The notes under the pieces: generated by a model
Told to the model about the DNA's origin: nothing
The model's input: the letters and a program-made list of their open reading frames with translations, nothing else
Databases searched by the model: none
Shown here: positions 47,001 through 58,108 of the stretch, piece after piece
Layout of the letters: each line of letters opens with the position of its first letter
Position numbering within the stretch: position 1 is the stretch's first letter
DNA from: Haliclona indistincta
Lineage: Eukaryota > Porifera > Demospongiae > Haplosclerida > Chalinidae
Assembly (NCBI GenBank): GCA_964017065.1
Contig: OZ024784.1
Location: forward strand, 3,391,152-3,455,151
Direction: 5' to 3'
Length of the DNA stretch: 64,000 nt
Translations under genes and position numbers: made by a program

Positions 47001-48483
47001 GTAAAATCTTGCCTAGTTGGTACCAACCTTTAGAACATCCAGCTCTTGCAGTACGACCCAAGGAATAACCAATACTGGTCTCCCCACACCTGCAAGTAAG
47101 AGAGTAAAAGCAAGGATCCATTCCCAGCTTTGCCCAACCTTTGATGGACGAATCCTTGAGCTCATTGAGAAATTTGAGATGACTGAGCAGAACATTGGTA
47201 TCAAGTACCAGGTACAGTTGATTCTACAATGGTTATTAGCAGTAAAAACAGTAACAAATGGAATTACACATATTCTCACAGACAAATCTACTCTGCTAGT
47301 CTCCAGTGGAATACCGTACCACTCCTGAGGTTAGGAAACGAAAGTCACTTATTGACTGAGCAGTAAGTTGCTTACTTTCATATTGGACTCAATTTGAAAC
47401 GAAGCTCTGGTGTCCCTTAGCTGAAGGTCAAGTGACAATTGTAGAGTCATGAAACACTCATGTCACACTCACACTATCAAACATCTCAATCATGGAGGCC
47501 TTGTCCATGTCAACGTCCATAGCTACCTCCTCATCTTCCTCCCACTTCTCCACCTCCATGGACTCTGGCTCACCTATAAAGTTGTGGAGTGTATAATTCA
47601 GATAGCATCTAATTTGTATGACAGCAAAGTTGACAACCGTTTTAGGATCAATGGCAAGAATAGCCCAGTTTGAGTACAGACATTTTAATATGTGAGACAA
47701 ATTTGTTGAAGGTAAGCATGAGTAGCAGCAGTTTGTGTAAGAACTCACTATTTTCCATCTGAATTGATGGAGGTGCTTCAGTGCGCTCACCATGCACACT
47801 ATTCTGAGAGGCTGCATGTTTTGGAAAAAAACCCAGACACAAATGAGAGCATGACTGCTATGTATAGACAATAACCACTTTTACTATAAAAACTTTGTGG
47901 AAACCAAACTAGTAATAAGACTAAAAGCTTGGGTAGCCATAGTAATGTGGCTTATAGTAGACACACACATTGCTGCTTGTTTCTTCTAGACATTAGTCTT
48001 CAGCTTGACTATTTACACAACATAACATGTCGGCCGCCATTTTGTTCCACCACATAACATTCTATAACAATCCAAAACAATTTTGCACCTACACTACTGG
48101 CACTATACTTGTCAATCATCATCTTAGGCGTTAATATGAACTCACAAGAACGGCTAGACGCGGCGTTATGGCGCAACTGGGCTCTAACAAGTCGTTCTAC
48201 CGCAACCTTGTCGATCCTCGGTACCGAAGCCTTGTCGTTTCTCGGCGGAGAGTTCCCTTTCTGACTAGAGTCCGTCGTTTGTGCTACACGTGTCACACTC
48301 TCCTACAAAGGGAGGAGAGTAATAACCGCACAATATACACTAGATTGAATTGTGGCTCACGTGTTCCTCCTGCTTTTTGGTCGGAATCTGCCAGGCACTC
48401 TCTCCGGTTTTACAGTTGTAATAATAAACAGTGTCGCGGCTCTTAGATTTTATCTCCTTCCATTCAGACTCGACCTCATCCAT
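44098..48483 (-). CDS. SWT1: SWT1-like RNA endoribonuclease with WW and PIN domains
   Basis: Nuclear RNA quality-control endonuclease, linked in yeast to TREX and the nuclear pore. Exons (minus strand): 48361-48483, 48146-48302, 47749-47811, 47473-47573, 47376-47420, 47280-47324, 47139-47223, 47028-47089, 46864-46968, 46715-46808, 46581-46663, 46339-46399, 46220-46284, 46073-46167, 45043-45105, 44886-44983, 44747-44834, 44410-44700, 44290-44364, 44098-44242, giving about 647 aa. Residues 1-41 are a WW domain (first Trp W8, second W33). The PIN domain has VLDTNVLLSHL, IPWVVLQELD, CFDIVTNDDRI and LFTNDTNLCSKA, so the acidic catalytic set is present. KPPWSLDDTL and HWVAVFQ match the C-terminal part of SWT1. 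The exon 44410-44700 might be split by a 72-bp intron, and ATG-TGA at 44098 could also be a splice donor. Confidence 0.88.
45568..45953. mobile_element. 386-bp MITE with 9-bp target duplication in a SWT1 intron
   Basis: The left end is tagcctcgcctccagaccac and the right end is its reverse complement. The flanks are gggtttagt on both sides (45559-45567 and 45954-45962), a perfect 9-bp direct repeat. The interior is itself largely palindromic. A 9-bp duplication is typical of Mutator-like insertions. It sits in the intron between SWT1 exons 46073-46167 and 45043-45105. Confidence 0.9.
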
Positions 48484-48664
48484 TACAACCCAAGGGCTAG
48501 AGAGAGCAGCTGCATGTAGACGTACAATTACAATTGAGTAAGTAGTAAAAAACACGTGCTCACGCATGTGCGTTGTGTTTATATTTTGCTACAACGGGAA
48601 GTGCGGCTTTCCGGTGTACATTTTTAGCTCCTCCCATCTGCATACTCTAGATCTACTGTAAACC
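48484..48664. promoter_or_regulatory. Bidirectional promoter, SWT1 and MFS transporter
   Basis: The two start codons face away from each other across 181 bp. The sequence is moderately GC-rich, with no TATA box at the expected distance. Divergent transcription from a shared promoter is inferred. Confidence 0.5.
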
Positions 48665-50553
48665 ATGGATGAACCTCGAGATGAACATATACAGGAAGAG
48701 CAGCGTCCTCGCGAAATGACCAGACTACAACGTGGGTACAAGGTGTATGTGCTGGTGTTACTGATGCTAATATATCTTGTAAATCAAATGGATCGGTTTG
48801 TTCTGGGAGTTGGTAGCCGTGGAATATCGCATGACCTCAAATTCGGTGAAATGACCTGTCACTCGAACTTATCTCTAGCGAACGGTTCGTGCCAGGACGA
48901 GTGTACTACACTCCGTAATCAAACCAAGTTAGTTCTTGCCCTACTCACTGTATTATGATGATGTCTTTGTAGATGCTCAGAACATGGAGAATGTGTATGG
49001 GATTATACTGGAACTGGTATAGAGTATCAAGTACTCGCTGGTCCTGCTTTCGTACTGGTCTTCACACTGTCTGCTATACCAATGGGTCTCCTAGCCAGTA
49101 TACCAGTCATACGACGCAAGTATGTGCTCGGTGTGGTCGTTATACTGTGGAGTATTATGACCTTTTTGGCTGGATTCACACAATCATTCTGGCAGCTCCT
49201 CCTCACTAGAATAGGCCTGGGCATATTGTAAGGTGATGTTATAGGTGTGGCTCATTTGATCACCGTTTTACACTAAACAGTGAATCTGCGTGCACTCCTT
49301 TTGCAAGTAGCTTGATTGGTGACTATTTTGATCAGGTATAACTTCCTTGTACAAGTGTAGCTAATGATGTTGTTTACTATAATGTTGTTATTGTTAGAGC
49401 TCCATGGGTACAGCAATGGGATTCTATAACTGGGGGGTCTACATTGGATACAGTCTGGCATTTGCTTTTAACTTTATTGTTGAGTATTTCAAGTGGAGGT
49501 GGGCATTCTGGGTGGCCGCTATTCCTGGACTATTAATGGGAGTCATACTAATGATCACTGTGAAAGAACCACAGAGAAAAGGGAAAATGGTGAGAGAAGA
49601 AGATAGAGTAATCTATTTACAGCTGTTGTGTCTTTCAGAGCCAGTCCAAGAACCATTTGGCGGTTTTTAAGGCTGCCATTAAAAGCTATTTTCAAATTCC
49701 TCTTCTCCTCCTCTGTATTGGAGGAGGACTAAGGAACGGTGGCGGACTGGTGTGGGCTTACAATACTAAAGCATACTTTAGAGTGTACTACTGTAACACC
49801 ACTGGAGTGGGTACATACCTGTCGTGGATACCTCTTCTTGGTGGTAGTATAGGGGCAGTGCTTGGCGGCATTGTGTCAGATTGGTTGATCAGAAAGCGCA
49901 TACAGACAGCTCGTCTGTGGGTGCTAATCGGAAGCCAGGTTTGTGTGCTATTTGACCTGGTACTCTGCGCTATTCACTCTATGCAGGTTCTTGCTGTACC
50001 GTTTCTTATTGGTGTTCTCTTGCTTCCTCCTCCATGGGCGTTCCTCATGTTGCTCCCAGCATATATCGTTGGCGAGATGTGGATCGGAGTGTGTCTTGTA
50101 ACAGTTGTTGAACTGGTTCCAGTGGGTGTTGCCTCGGCAGCGGTAGCTCTTTATCTCTTTATCATCAACAATATTGGAGGCAATCTCAGCCTCCTTATTC
50201 CTCCACTGCAGTCAAAGATTGGTCTCAGAAACTCACTGTTCCTTCTCTTCCCTGGCTGTTATCTGCTAGGAGCTCTCTTTTTCTTCTTTACCTTCCTTTT
50301 CCTCTGTTTTTTCAAGAAGGATCAGCAGAGGAGCTCTAGTCGTATCAGTATGACAATACCAGAGAAACAAGGACTCCTTTCAGATAGTGATGAAGAAAAA
50401 GAGGAAGAGGGGGAAAGGGAAAACGTTGAAGACCCAGGGCCTGAAGAGAGTATGCTTGACTGGGGTATTCGAATAAGACGAGAGGATCACACAGTACAAC
50501 ACCTCGCAGCACGACGCATTGGTAGTATGGTTGTGTACTCACCAATTTCATGA
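48665..50553 (+). CDS. Spinster-like major facilitator transporter
   Basis: Five exons (48665-48927, 48973-49227, 49281-49335, 49398-49589, 49639-50553) with fitting phases give about 559 aa. The protein has about twelve hydrophobic segments. The first is preceded by a charged N-terminus (LQRGYKVYVLVLLMLIYLVN), and a luminal or extracellular Cys-containing loop with N-glycosylation motifs (NLSLANGSC) follows. GTAMGFYNWGVYIGYSLAFA and FWVAAIPGLLMGVILM match the family signature around TM4-TM6 of Spinster-type MFS carriers. These export lipids or sugars from lysosomes or cells; the substrate here is unknown. The C-terminal tail is acidic and presumably cytosolic. It starts 181 bp from SWT1 on the opposite strand. 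Confidence 0.85.
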
Positions 50554-50700
50554 CTCAATCAATGAATGTCTGAATTATTATTTGTTTTATATTTTGTGAA
50601 AATTTTAAATTATTGTAGTTCAAATGACTTAGAGACTGGGTGTTGAATGCCTTTTATAGAATAGCAAATCATTTTTCAAATAGCAAATAGCTGTCCTCCA

Positions 50701-50880
50701 GTCTGCTAGAGATTCTCTCGAGTCCCAGGTGGCTGATCTGTCCTCTACTAACCACAGTCTACGTCAACAGGTGTCACAGCTTCAGACGAATGGAGTAGCA
50801 TGAAGGAGACAGAGGCAGTGCTGACACATACAGAGACTAGATGAACAGATAAAGGAGCCACATGATCAATTATTTAGTGA
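50701..50880 (+). pseudogene. Coiled-coil exon remnant
   Basis: After an acceptor (ctgtcctccag) the sequence reads SARDSLESQVADLSSTNHSL and then RQQVSQLQ, a typical coiled coil, before meeting a stop at about 50800. A little further on, another frame gives IQRLDEQIKEPHDQLF, so the reading frame appears broken. Together with the PACT-like sequence at 57455-57890 it may be the 3' end of a decayed centrosomal coiled-coil gene. Confidence 0.4.
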
Positions 50881-51188
50881 GTAGTTATTATGCTGTGAGT
50901 ATGCAGGTAATACTATACATGTGTACAATGATAGAAGAGAGTCATAGAGGATCAGAGGAATACTGCCAGCACTCCAGTAACACTACTATGAGACAAATGT
51001 ACTACTGCACCTGTATTTATTACATAGTACGTCATCTTTCACCAATCGGATTGCTCTATTCGAGGGCATTAATGTAGGTTATTGACCGCGCGTAGCGTCT
51101 TCTATAGCAACAGACCGTTGCGTCTTTGCGAGTTTGAAAAATTCGCGATGTTATTGCGCTCACAGTGATGAACTATGTAATAAATCAT
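50881..51188. other. Spacer before the foldback element, nothing recognised
   Basis: About 300 bp of AT-rich sequence between the coiled-coil remnant and the foldback element. No feature supported. Confidence 0.35.
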
Positions 51189-52448
51189 TTATTGCCCTAC
51201 ACAACTCGGGCATTAACCGACATTAACCCTTTATAGGCTATTGACGCCTTAAGGCGTCATAATTGACTCCACCTACTCTAGATGTCATAAATAGTGTGAA
51301 AAGTGCTCTAGAAAGGTCAAATCAAGTTTAATTGCATAAGATAACTTTACCTGAAAAAACCCACTGTTTTTCGCCGCGCCCTCCCCACTAAAATATATAG
51401 AACGGGGGGATTTTTAAAGGGGGTATCCCCCCTTTAACCCGGGGTTCGAAGGGGCGGAGCCCCTCGCCGCTTTCGGCATTTTTAGGGCTTCAGGATGCCC
51501 GGAAATGCATACTTTGGCATAGAATATGGTCTAAACTGTGCTGTTTGCTCACCTGGACACCACCAGGTTTTTGTATCAGTCACCAGGGCTAAATGAAGAC
51601 CAAAATTAGCAGAAAAATGACGAGGCCGCAGCACTTAAGTGGCTTCAGTTCCGAAATGGGAGTGGCCAACTCAGATTTTAGTACATGGTCGTAAACTTTG
51701 ACATGCCAGGTAAAAACAGTGCTAGTTTGGAACAGCTAGCGTACTGCATGTTGTAGAAAATTGCTAGACAAACTGTCAGTTTAGAGCAAGTCGAATTTTC
51801 GCCAAAACAACCTAGCAACTAAAGGGTTAATGACCTCGGGAAAGTCAGTTGCCCTCGTACAGTCTCGGGCGACCGACTTTCCCGCGGTCATTAATGTCGG
51901 TTAACCCTTTAGTTGCTAGGTTATTTTGGCGAAAATTCGACTTGCTCTAAACTGACAGTTTGTCTAGCAATTTTCTACAACATGCAGTACGCTAGCTGTT
52001 CCAAACTAGCACTGTTTTTACCTGGCATGTCAAAGTTTTCGACCATGTACTAAAATCTGAGTTGGCCACTCCCACTTCGGAACTGAAGCCACTTAAGTGC
52101 TGCGGCCTCGTCATTTTTCAGCTGATTTTGGTCTTCATTTAGCCCTGGTGACTGATACAAAAACCTGGTGGTGTCCAGGTGAGCAAACAGCACAGTTTAG
52201 ACCATATTCTATGCCAAAGTATGCATTTTCGGGCATCCTGAAGCCCTAAAAATGCCGAAAGCGGCGAGGGGCTCCGCCCCTTCGAACCCCGGGTTAAAGG
52301 GGGGACACCCCCCTTTAAAAATCCCCCCGTTCTATATATTTTAGTGGGTGTCTCTAAATTCACAACAGTTGAAGTACACCACGTGAAAATCACGTGATTT
52401 GTGCGCGCCGAATTTTGATTTTTTCCCGCGAACTTCTTAGCGTATGTC

Positions 52449-55297
52449 ATGGAGAGATCAGCTGAGGAAAGAGCAGAGTGGGCAGCGACGTTAAAACACG
52501 TCGGTGTCTATTATGAGGGACTGGTAGATGATGCAGAATCGATCGTCGAGCACTGTAAGCTGGAGTCAGTGACAACTTTTGGTGTTCGTACATCACGCGG
52601 TAACTCTAGCTCAACTGCACAGCAGAATGCACTGCGTCAGTCCGGAGATCAAGCTGAGAGTCAGAAAGAGAACAAGGTTCTTACTGTATAATTATAAACT
52701 ATTTAATTATAATTATTGTGATAATAATCTGATAATAATTATTATAATTATTTCTGCTGACAGGTACCAGCTGAATCCGGAACACAACTGGCAGAACCTA
52801 AAGTGTTCTTGACAAAAACAGTCGGCGGGAACAAAATAAGCTTTGACGGAGTCCCATTCACGGTTGGAAAAGAAACAGTTTATGACTGTCAGTATGGCTG
52901 TCACTACTACAAGAAGAAATCCCTTGGCAAACGACTCTGTCTTCAAGGAACCCGCAAAATTGGTTGCCATGCCCATATCAAAGTCAAAGAGTTCAATCTC
53001 TATCCAGAATACAAAATTACGTCAGATGATAGAACCAAGAGAAGCACCAAGAAGCTACAAGAAAAGCGCCTACAAGAGCTGCGTACTGCACTTACTACCG
53101 GCAACAATGTCAATTACATCAAGAAATATTTTGTATCTCTTCCGTCCAATGAAGCACACAACGGTCATCCAGTCGGTGAACAAAGTGGGTTTAGCCAACG
53201 GATTCATCCCAGGTTGATACAGGAGATTTATCAACTTGTGTCTGCAGGCATTACAGAAAAGCGTGAAGTAAAAAGATCCCTCCGCTACTTTGTTGTGAAC
53301 ACCCTGAGTAAGGAACTTGGCTACATACCACAACCTAATGATAGGGCCATGTATCCTACTGATATCGACATACACAATCACATCCACTTAGCGCGCAGAG
53401 CTCTTGATCTGAGCAAATTTGATCAAGAAAATGTGCGATTGAAGATCGAGCAGTGGTCAGCTGACACACACTCTCAGTTCTATTTCAGACCCTTAATCGA
53501 ATCAACGCTTGAAAAAGAATTGAATACTCCGGAGACCACTGTGCAGAGTGATCATCATACACAGCTCCTTTATGTACACCAAGAGCAGTGGCAAAAACAC
53601 CTTCTTGAAAGATATGGTGGGACGATGACTCTCCTTGATGCGACATATAAAGTGACCAAATACAACATCCCACTTTTTTTCCTATGTGTGCGAACTAATG
53701 TTGGTTACAGTGTAGTAGCTGAATTTGTGGTGCAGCAAGAAACTAGTGAGAGCATTTCCGAAGCTCTTGACATTCTTAAACTATGGAATCCTAAATGGGA
53801 TCCAAAGTTCTTTATGGTCGACTACTCCAGCGTTGAAATTCTTTCACTCGAAACCACATTTCCTGACACGCAAGTGTACATCTGTGACTTTCATCGCGAA
53901 CAAGCATGGGTGCGTTGGGTTCGTGATCATAAACATGGACTCACTAAAGAAGAAGGAGAACAGCTTCTACAGCTTCTTCGTGAATGTGCTCATGCTCCTC
54001 CAATGGATACGCCTCCACATGATGCTCTGTACAAAGCAGCTGTTGAGTCTCTAATGAAGTCACCTGTTTGGAAAAATCATGAATCTGTACAGCTTTGGCT
54101 TACAACACACTGGCTTGGAATGCCTCAGGTACAGTCGATTTCAGTTTGTTTTGTACGCTGTTGGTGTGCGTCCATGTTGCGTAATAATAATTCATCAACA
54201 ACCATGCCATTCAAAGTAATTAATCACAATTTCCCCAATAAAGCTCAAAATTTGCCTAGCATACATGTATTCTAACACTATTTACCTAGCATACATGTAT
54301 TCTAACACTATTTACCTAGCATACATGTATTCTAACACTATTTACCTAGCATACATGTATTCTAACACTATTTACCTAGCATACATGTATTCTAACACTA
54401 TTTACCTAGCATACATGTATTCTAACACTATTTTACTATAAATGTACATATCTAATAATTCCACTAATACTAATAAGTTTGTGACTACACTCTTTGTTTA
54501 GAAATGGGCAAGAGCATATCGGGATCTACAATATCATGGTACAGTAGATACGAACAACGGGATCGAAGCACAAAATAAACTCTTTAAATACTGCCATCTA
54601 CCACGATCTTCTAAACTCACCCTGTCACACCTATTAACAACCATAATTGAGAGTTTTCTTCCCGAGAGTCGCCAGAAATACCTATTCGATAACTTCAAGT
54701 TGGGGGCAACATACAGATCGTACAATGACAATGTACCACACTTTCTACATGGAAGACCACGAAAACTCATTGTGCACTGCCTTCAAAGAATAACAAAAGC
54801 AAGCAAATTTCTACAGTCTGACGTGTCTGCACATAAATCAGCTACAACACATGAGGTCTACTCTCATGCCTCTGGCAAGATTCACACTGTGGATGTAAAA
54901 AAAACCACACTGCAGCTGCAAGGATTGGCTAAGATACAATATGCCCTGTAAACATATGTTTGCTGTCTTTAAGTACTGTACAGAATGTTCATGGGATAGT
55001 TTGCCAGAAACCTACAAACAGAGTGAGTACCTCTCAGCTGATACAGCTATGCTTAGTGAGTTGTCAGTCACGAAACTCGAGTCTCTTAAGGAGTTTGACA
55101 CAGCAATCGAGAAACCCCCCGAGGAGTTTGACACAGCAATCGAGAATCCTCCTGATGAGTTTGACACAGCAATCGAGAAACCACCCGAGGAGTTTGACGA
55201 GAAACCCTCTGAGGAGTTTGACACAGCAATCGAGAAACCTGAGTTTATGAGTGTACACAGAGAAGAATCAACATGTACTTCTGAGATACCAACTAAG
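52449..55297 (+). pseudogene. MULE transposase (DDE plus SWIM), with a frameshift
   Basis: Exons 52449-52676, 52764-54128 and 54502-55297. The N-terminal part has a Cys/His cluster (CQYGCHYYKK, CLQGTRKIGCHAHI), a FLYWCH/WRKY-GCM1-like DNA-binding finger. The catalytic acidic residues appear as LLDATYK (Asp codon at 53637), FMVDYSS (Asp at 53820) and GIEAQNK (Glu at 54565), with CDFHREQAW after the second. The SWIM finger follows at 54911 (CSCKDWLRYNMPCKHMFAVF). A run of eight A (54897-54904) puts the SWIM part out of frame with the catalytic part by one base. An 11-residue acidic repeat (EFDTAIEKPPE) occurs about five times at 55088-55240. The frame break means the copy is probably inactive, unless it is a sequencing error. 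Confidence 0.85.
54251..54430. repeat. 30-bp tandem repeat, six copies, in the transposase intron
   Basis: Six exact or nearly exact copies of tttacctagcatacatgtat followed by tctaacacta fill much of the intron 54129-54501 of the transposase gene. Confidence 0.95.
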
Positions 55298-55482
55298 GTA
55301 AATGCTTAACAGAATAATAATAGTATGGCTACATTGCGTGGCAAGCCTTGGTGAAGCTAGATCTTTTTCAAACACCTATGTCACAGTAGTTATTTTCAGG
55401 TTATTGTAATTATAATAATTATTTATTAGAGTAATTAATGTGGATTTTTTCAAGTTTGCTAATTACAAAAAAATTATTACAG

Positions 55483-56773
55483 GTTAAAGGCAACCAAGTT
55501 GTTCTCTTACAAAGGAAAGTTAGCTGTGCAGCAAAATTGCTTGAGTCGTTGGCATATAGCAGTGACAATGTGGATGAGTTAAAAAAGCTACTAGAAACAA
55601 TGAATGATGTCGCCAATGACTTCAAGGGCTCTATCCCAAAATCGGAAGGGTTAATTCTGTTACCCTCACTATCCACTAACAGAGTGCGCCAAATAAAGCT
55701 GAAGTACAAAAAATTAGCCAGGAAGGCAAAGAAGTATGGCGGTCTAGAACACATAAAAAAACAGCCTGGAAGAAGGAAGGAAGACTACAAGTATCGTCAC
55801 CGATTTGGACAGAAAGCAGACAGAATGAGGAAGGTATAAAACTTTCTAAAAATTTTATTTGTGCAACCCTATAAAGACTTTGTGTGTGTGTCTTTGCCAT
55901 GCAATAATTTGTCAGGCTGTTATTATAATGACACATTTCTCTATTATTGTCAGGAGAGTGCTAAAACAAAAATTTCAACTACTACAACTACATGTCCAGA
56001 TGAACCAAAAACACCAGGTAAACATTAATTAAAGTGGTAAAAGAACTATACAATCATGAATACATTATACTACATGTAGGTCAGAAAAGGAAAAGGTGCA
56101 ATAGGTGTGAAGCATGCAAAAATGCTGAGTGTGGTAAATGCCGGTATTGTGTTGACAAACCTAAATTTGGTGGTCCTAACAAACTGAAGAAAGGCTGTGT
56201 CAAAAGACGCTGTACTCAACAACAGGTCAGAGGTCACTATGTTAACAATCATGTTGGTGACAACTGTGCCACACTAATTTAGGAATCAGCTGTGGAACCA
56301 GTACCTGAGATACTGGCTAGTCAAGATCGAAAGCTGAAGAAGATTATTGGGGATGGGAACTGTCTTTTTAGAGCTTTATCACAATTCATTCATGGATCAG
56401 AAGATTTTCATGACAGCAGCTAGTGGATTTTGTGCATAAAAACAAGCAAGTTTTTGTCCCCTTTGTTCTGTCAGGAACAATTGATACTCACCTTCTCCAC
56501 ATGAAGCACGATAGAATTTGGGGGACACAGGTTGAGCTTCAAGCAGTAGCAACTCTCATCCAGAGGGACGTATTTGTTCTCACTGATTGCTTTGGAGGCA
56601 CTACGAAAACCAGATGGATGAAGTACACACCGCTAGACCCCACTGAATTGGTATATCCCCCAGAGGAAGAGTATCCAAGATCACTAGACTCGATCAATCA
56701 CTTAGAATTGTGCCATACGTACAAGCATTATGACTGTATTGTAAGCAAGTTAGATGGTATAAACTGCCTTTAA
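55483..56773 (+). pseudogene. CXXC zinc finger and OTU-like protease region of the transposon
   Basis: This continues the transposase gene through exons 55483-55833, 55954-56017, 56080-56225 and 56283-56773, all with canonical splice sites. 55483-55833 encodes a Lys-rich, probably coiled, linker. Exon 56080-56225 is a CXXC finger (CNRCEACKNAECGKCRYC, then PKFGGPNKLKKGC and RRC) of the type that binds unmethylated CpG in DNMT1, MLL and CFP1. The last exon has an OTU cysteine-protease-like domain: IIGDGNCLFRALS with the catalytic Asp/Cys, WGTQVELQAVATL, and LCHTYKHYDCI with the likely catalytic His. The frame is broken near 56415-56423, where a TAG interrupts the domain and it resumes in another frame. 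Whether CXXC and OTU are made as one protein with the transposase is inferred from the splice sites. Confidence 0.8.
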
Positions 56774-57454
56774 CAACACCAAAAATGGAATCCACACAAA
56801 CACAAATTCACACCATTGTTTTGTAGTCACATCACTTATCTAGCTGTCTCTTTTATGTTCAGTGATGCTTAAACTGCATACATATTATGGTTCGCCCGAT
56901 TTCTGCTCTTGAACGTTGTTTTCTGTACGGCAATACTGACATAAGAACACTGATAGCAATATGCACTGTGGGCACACACCGTCAGTCCACGAGGCGCCCG
57001 CCCACAGGTACACCATTAGTAGGGATCATTGGACCTGGACCGTCACCAGAGGGAGCCTATCGTCATAACTGAGCCCACAGTTTCGCTCCCAAGGTACAGT
57101 ACATTGTACGTTGTCATAATTCGGATAAATCGGGGTTAAACTACTTGCACGTGACTTCCGTACTTCAACTGTTGTGAATTTAGAGACACCCATATTTTAG
57201 TGGGGAGGGCGCGGCGAAAAACAGTGGGTTTTTTCAGGTAAAGTTATCTTCTGCAATTAAACTTGATTTGACCTTTCTAGAGCACTTTTCACACTATTTA
57301 TGACATCTAGAGTAGGTGGAGTCAATTATGACGCCTTAAGGCGTCAATGGCCTATAAAGGGTTAATGCCCTCGCGTGAGGGCAATAACTAATACATAATA
57401 CATGTTTGTAGTACTTCTCTCCCTCCCTATCTCCCTCTCTCTATCCCTCCTTAG

Positions 57455-57890
57455 TGTATTCAACTGAGACGTGCTGAGGGTCACTGTAAGTCACTAGTGT
57501 TCCAGAAGCACAGAAAGCAAGAGGCATTCTACCACACACAGTAGACTAGCCTCATATTGCTCAGAGACATGGGAGTTCTAGTAGATACTGATACTAGTCT
57601 AAGTAGAACACCACTGCACTGGGTATCAACGATTCAAGATGGTCACTATAGCTGTTGTTGCTGCGATTAGGATCCAGAGATTAGTGGAGAGGAGACAGCA
57701 ACGCCTTCAGAGAGCTCTCCTTCGCTGCTGCACGATGCAATCACCCCAGCTGACAGTAGCAGCTCAGCACTCATCCACTCCTCATCATGGCAGAGCTACT
57801 ACTGCATTGTCAACCACAGGTTGGAGCTTACTTGAAGAAACTAGAGAAGCTTCAAGAGAGATTGAGTGGTAGCACAACAAGACACACAAC
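57455..57890 (+). pseudogene. PACT-domain (pericentrin/AKAP9-like) gene remnant
   Basis: After a splice acceptor (ccctccttag) the sequence reads CIQLRRAEGHCKSLVFQK, close to the start of the PACT centrosome-targeting domain. From about 57620 another frame reads GYQRFKMVTIAVVAAIRIQR and then LVERRQQR, like the second half of PACT. The middle part (SLILLRDMGVLV) is poorly conserved and the frames do not join simply. I read this as a decaying 3' end of a centrosomal coiled-coil gene, with an earlier exon at 50701 cut off by the transposons. A functional gene with unusual introns is possible. Confidence 0.4.
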
Positions 57891-58108
57891 TCTATAACAC
57901 ACATCGTTATCAACATACTGTACTACATTGTACGTACTTTTAAAATTACTTTTGCACTCAACATCTCCATATAATACTCTTGACTACATGTACTAATGAA
58001 TATCTACAAAATAATTGGGGTAGCTTGTCTATAAAAATTCATTAAAATTGAAAGTATAGGTGAGGGGCAACAAGGCTACAAAATAAATTAAGCACTAAAA
58101 ATAATCTT

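Larger units (their letters stand above)
52346..57191 (+). mobile_element. Mutator-like DNA transposon, 4846 bp
   Basis: The element begins GGGTGTCTCTAAATTCACAA and ends with the exact reverse complement; the perfect terminal inverted repeat is 32 bp (52346-52377 and 57160-57191). Direct repeats atattttagt flank it (52336-52345 and 57192-57201). A target duplication of 9-10 bp plus a DDE transposase with a SWIM finger is diagnostic of the Mutator superfamily. It is inserted in the right arm of the foldback element, whose sequence resumes exactly after the duplication, so it is the younger insertion. Confidence 0.93.
51189..57387. mobile_element. Long foldback element, interrupted by a Mutator-like insertion
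   Basis: The left arm is about 51189-51835 and the right arm is 51903-52345 plus 57192-57387; the two parts of the right arm are separated by the inserted transposon. The arms are near-perfect inverted copies of about 640 bp, with outer ends ttattgccct and agggcaataa, and meet at a 60-bp GC-rich spacer that is itself a hairpin. Typical stretches such as gacgccttaaggcgtca occur in both outer ends. No coding capacity of its own is evident and no target duplication was found at its ends. RNA from it would fold into a very long hairpin. Confidence 0.85.

Noticed and set aside
51430..51480. tRNA-like ggttcga box in a GC-rich stretch
   Set aside because: It lies in the arm of the foldback element and recurs inverted at the other arm. 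No acceptor stem or anticodon arm can be drawn around it.
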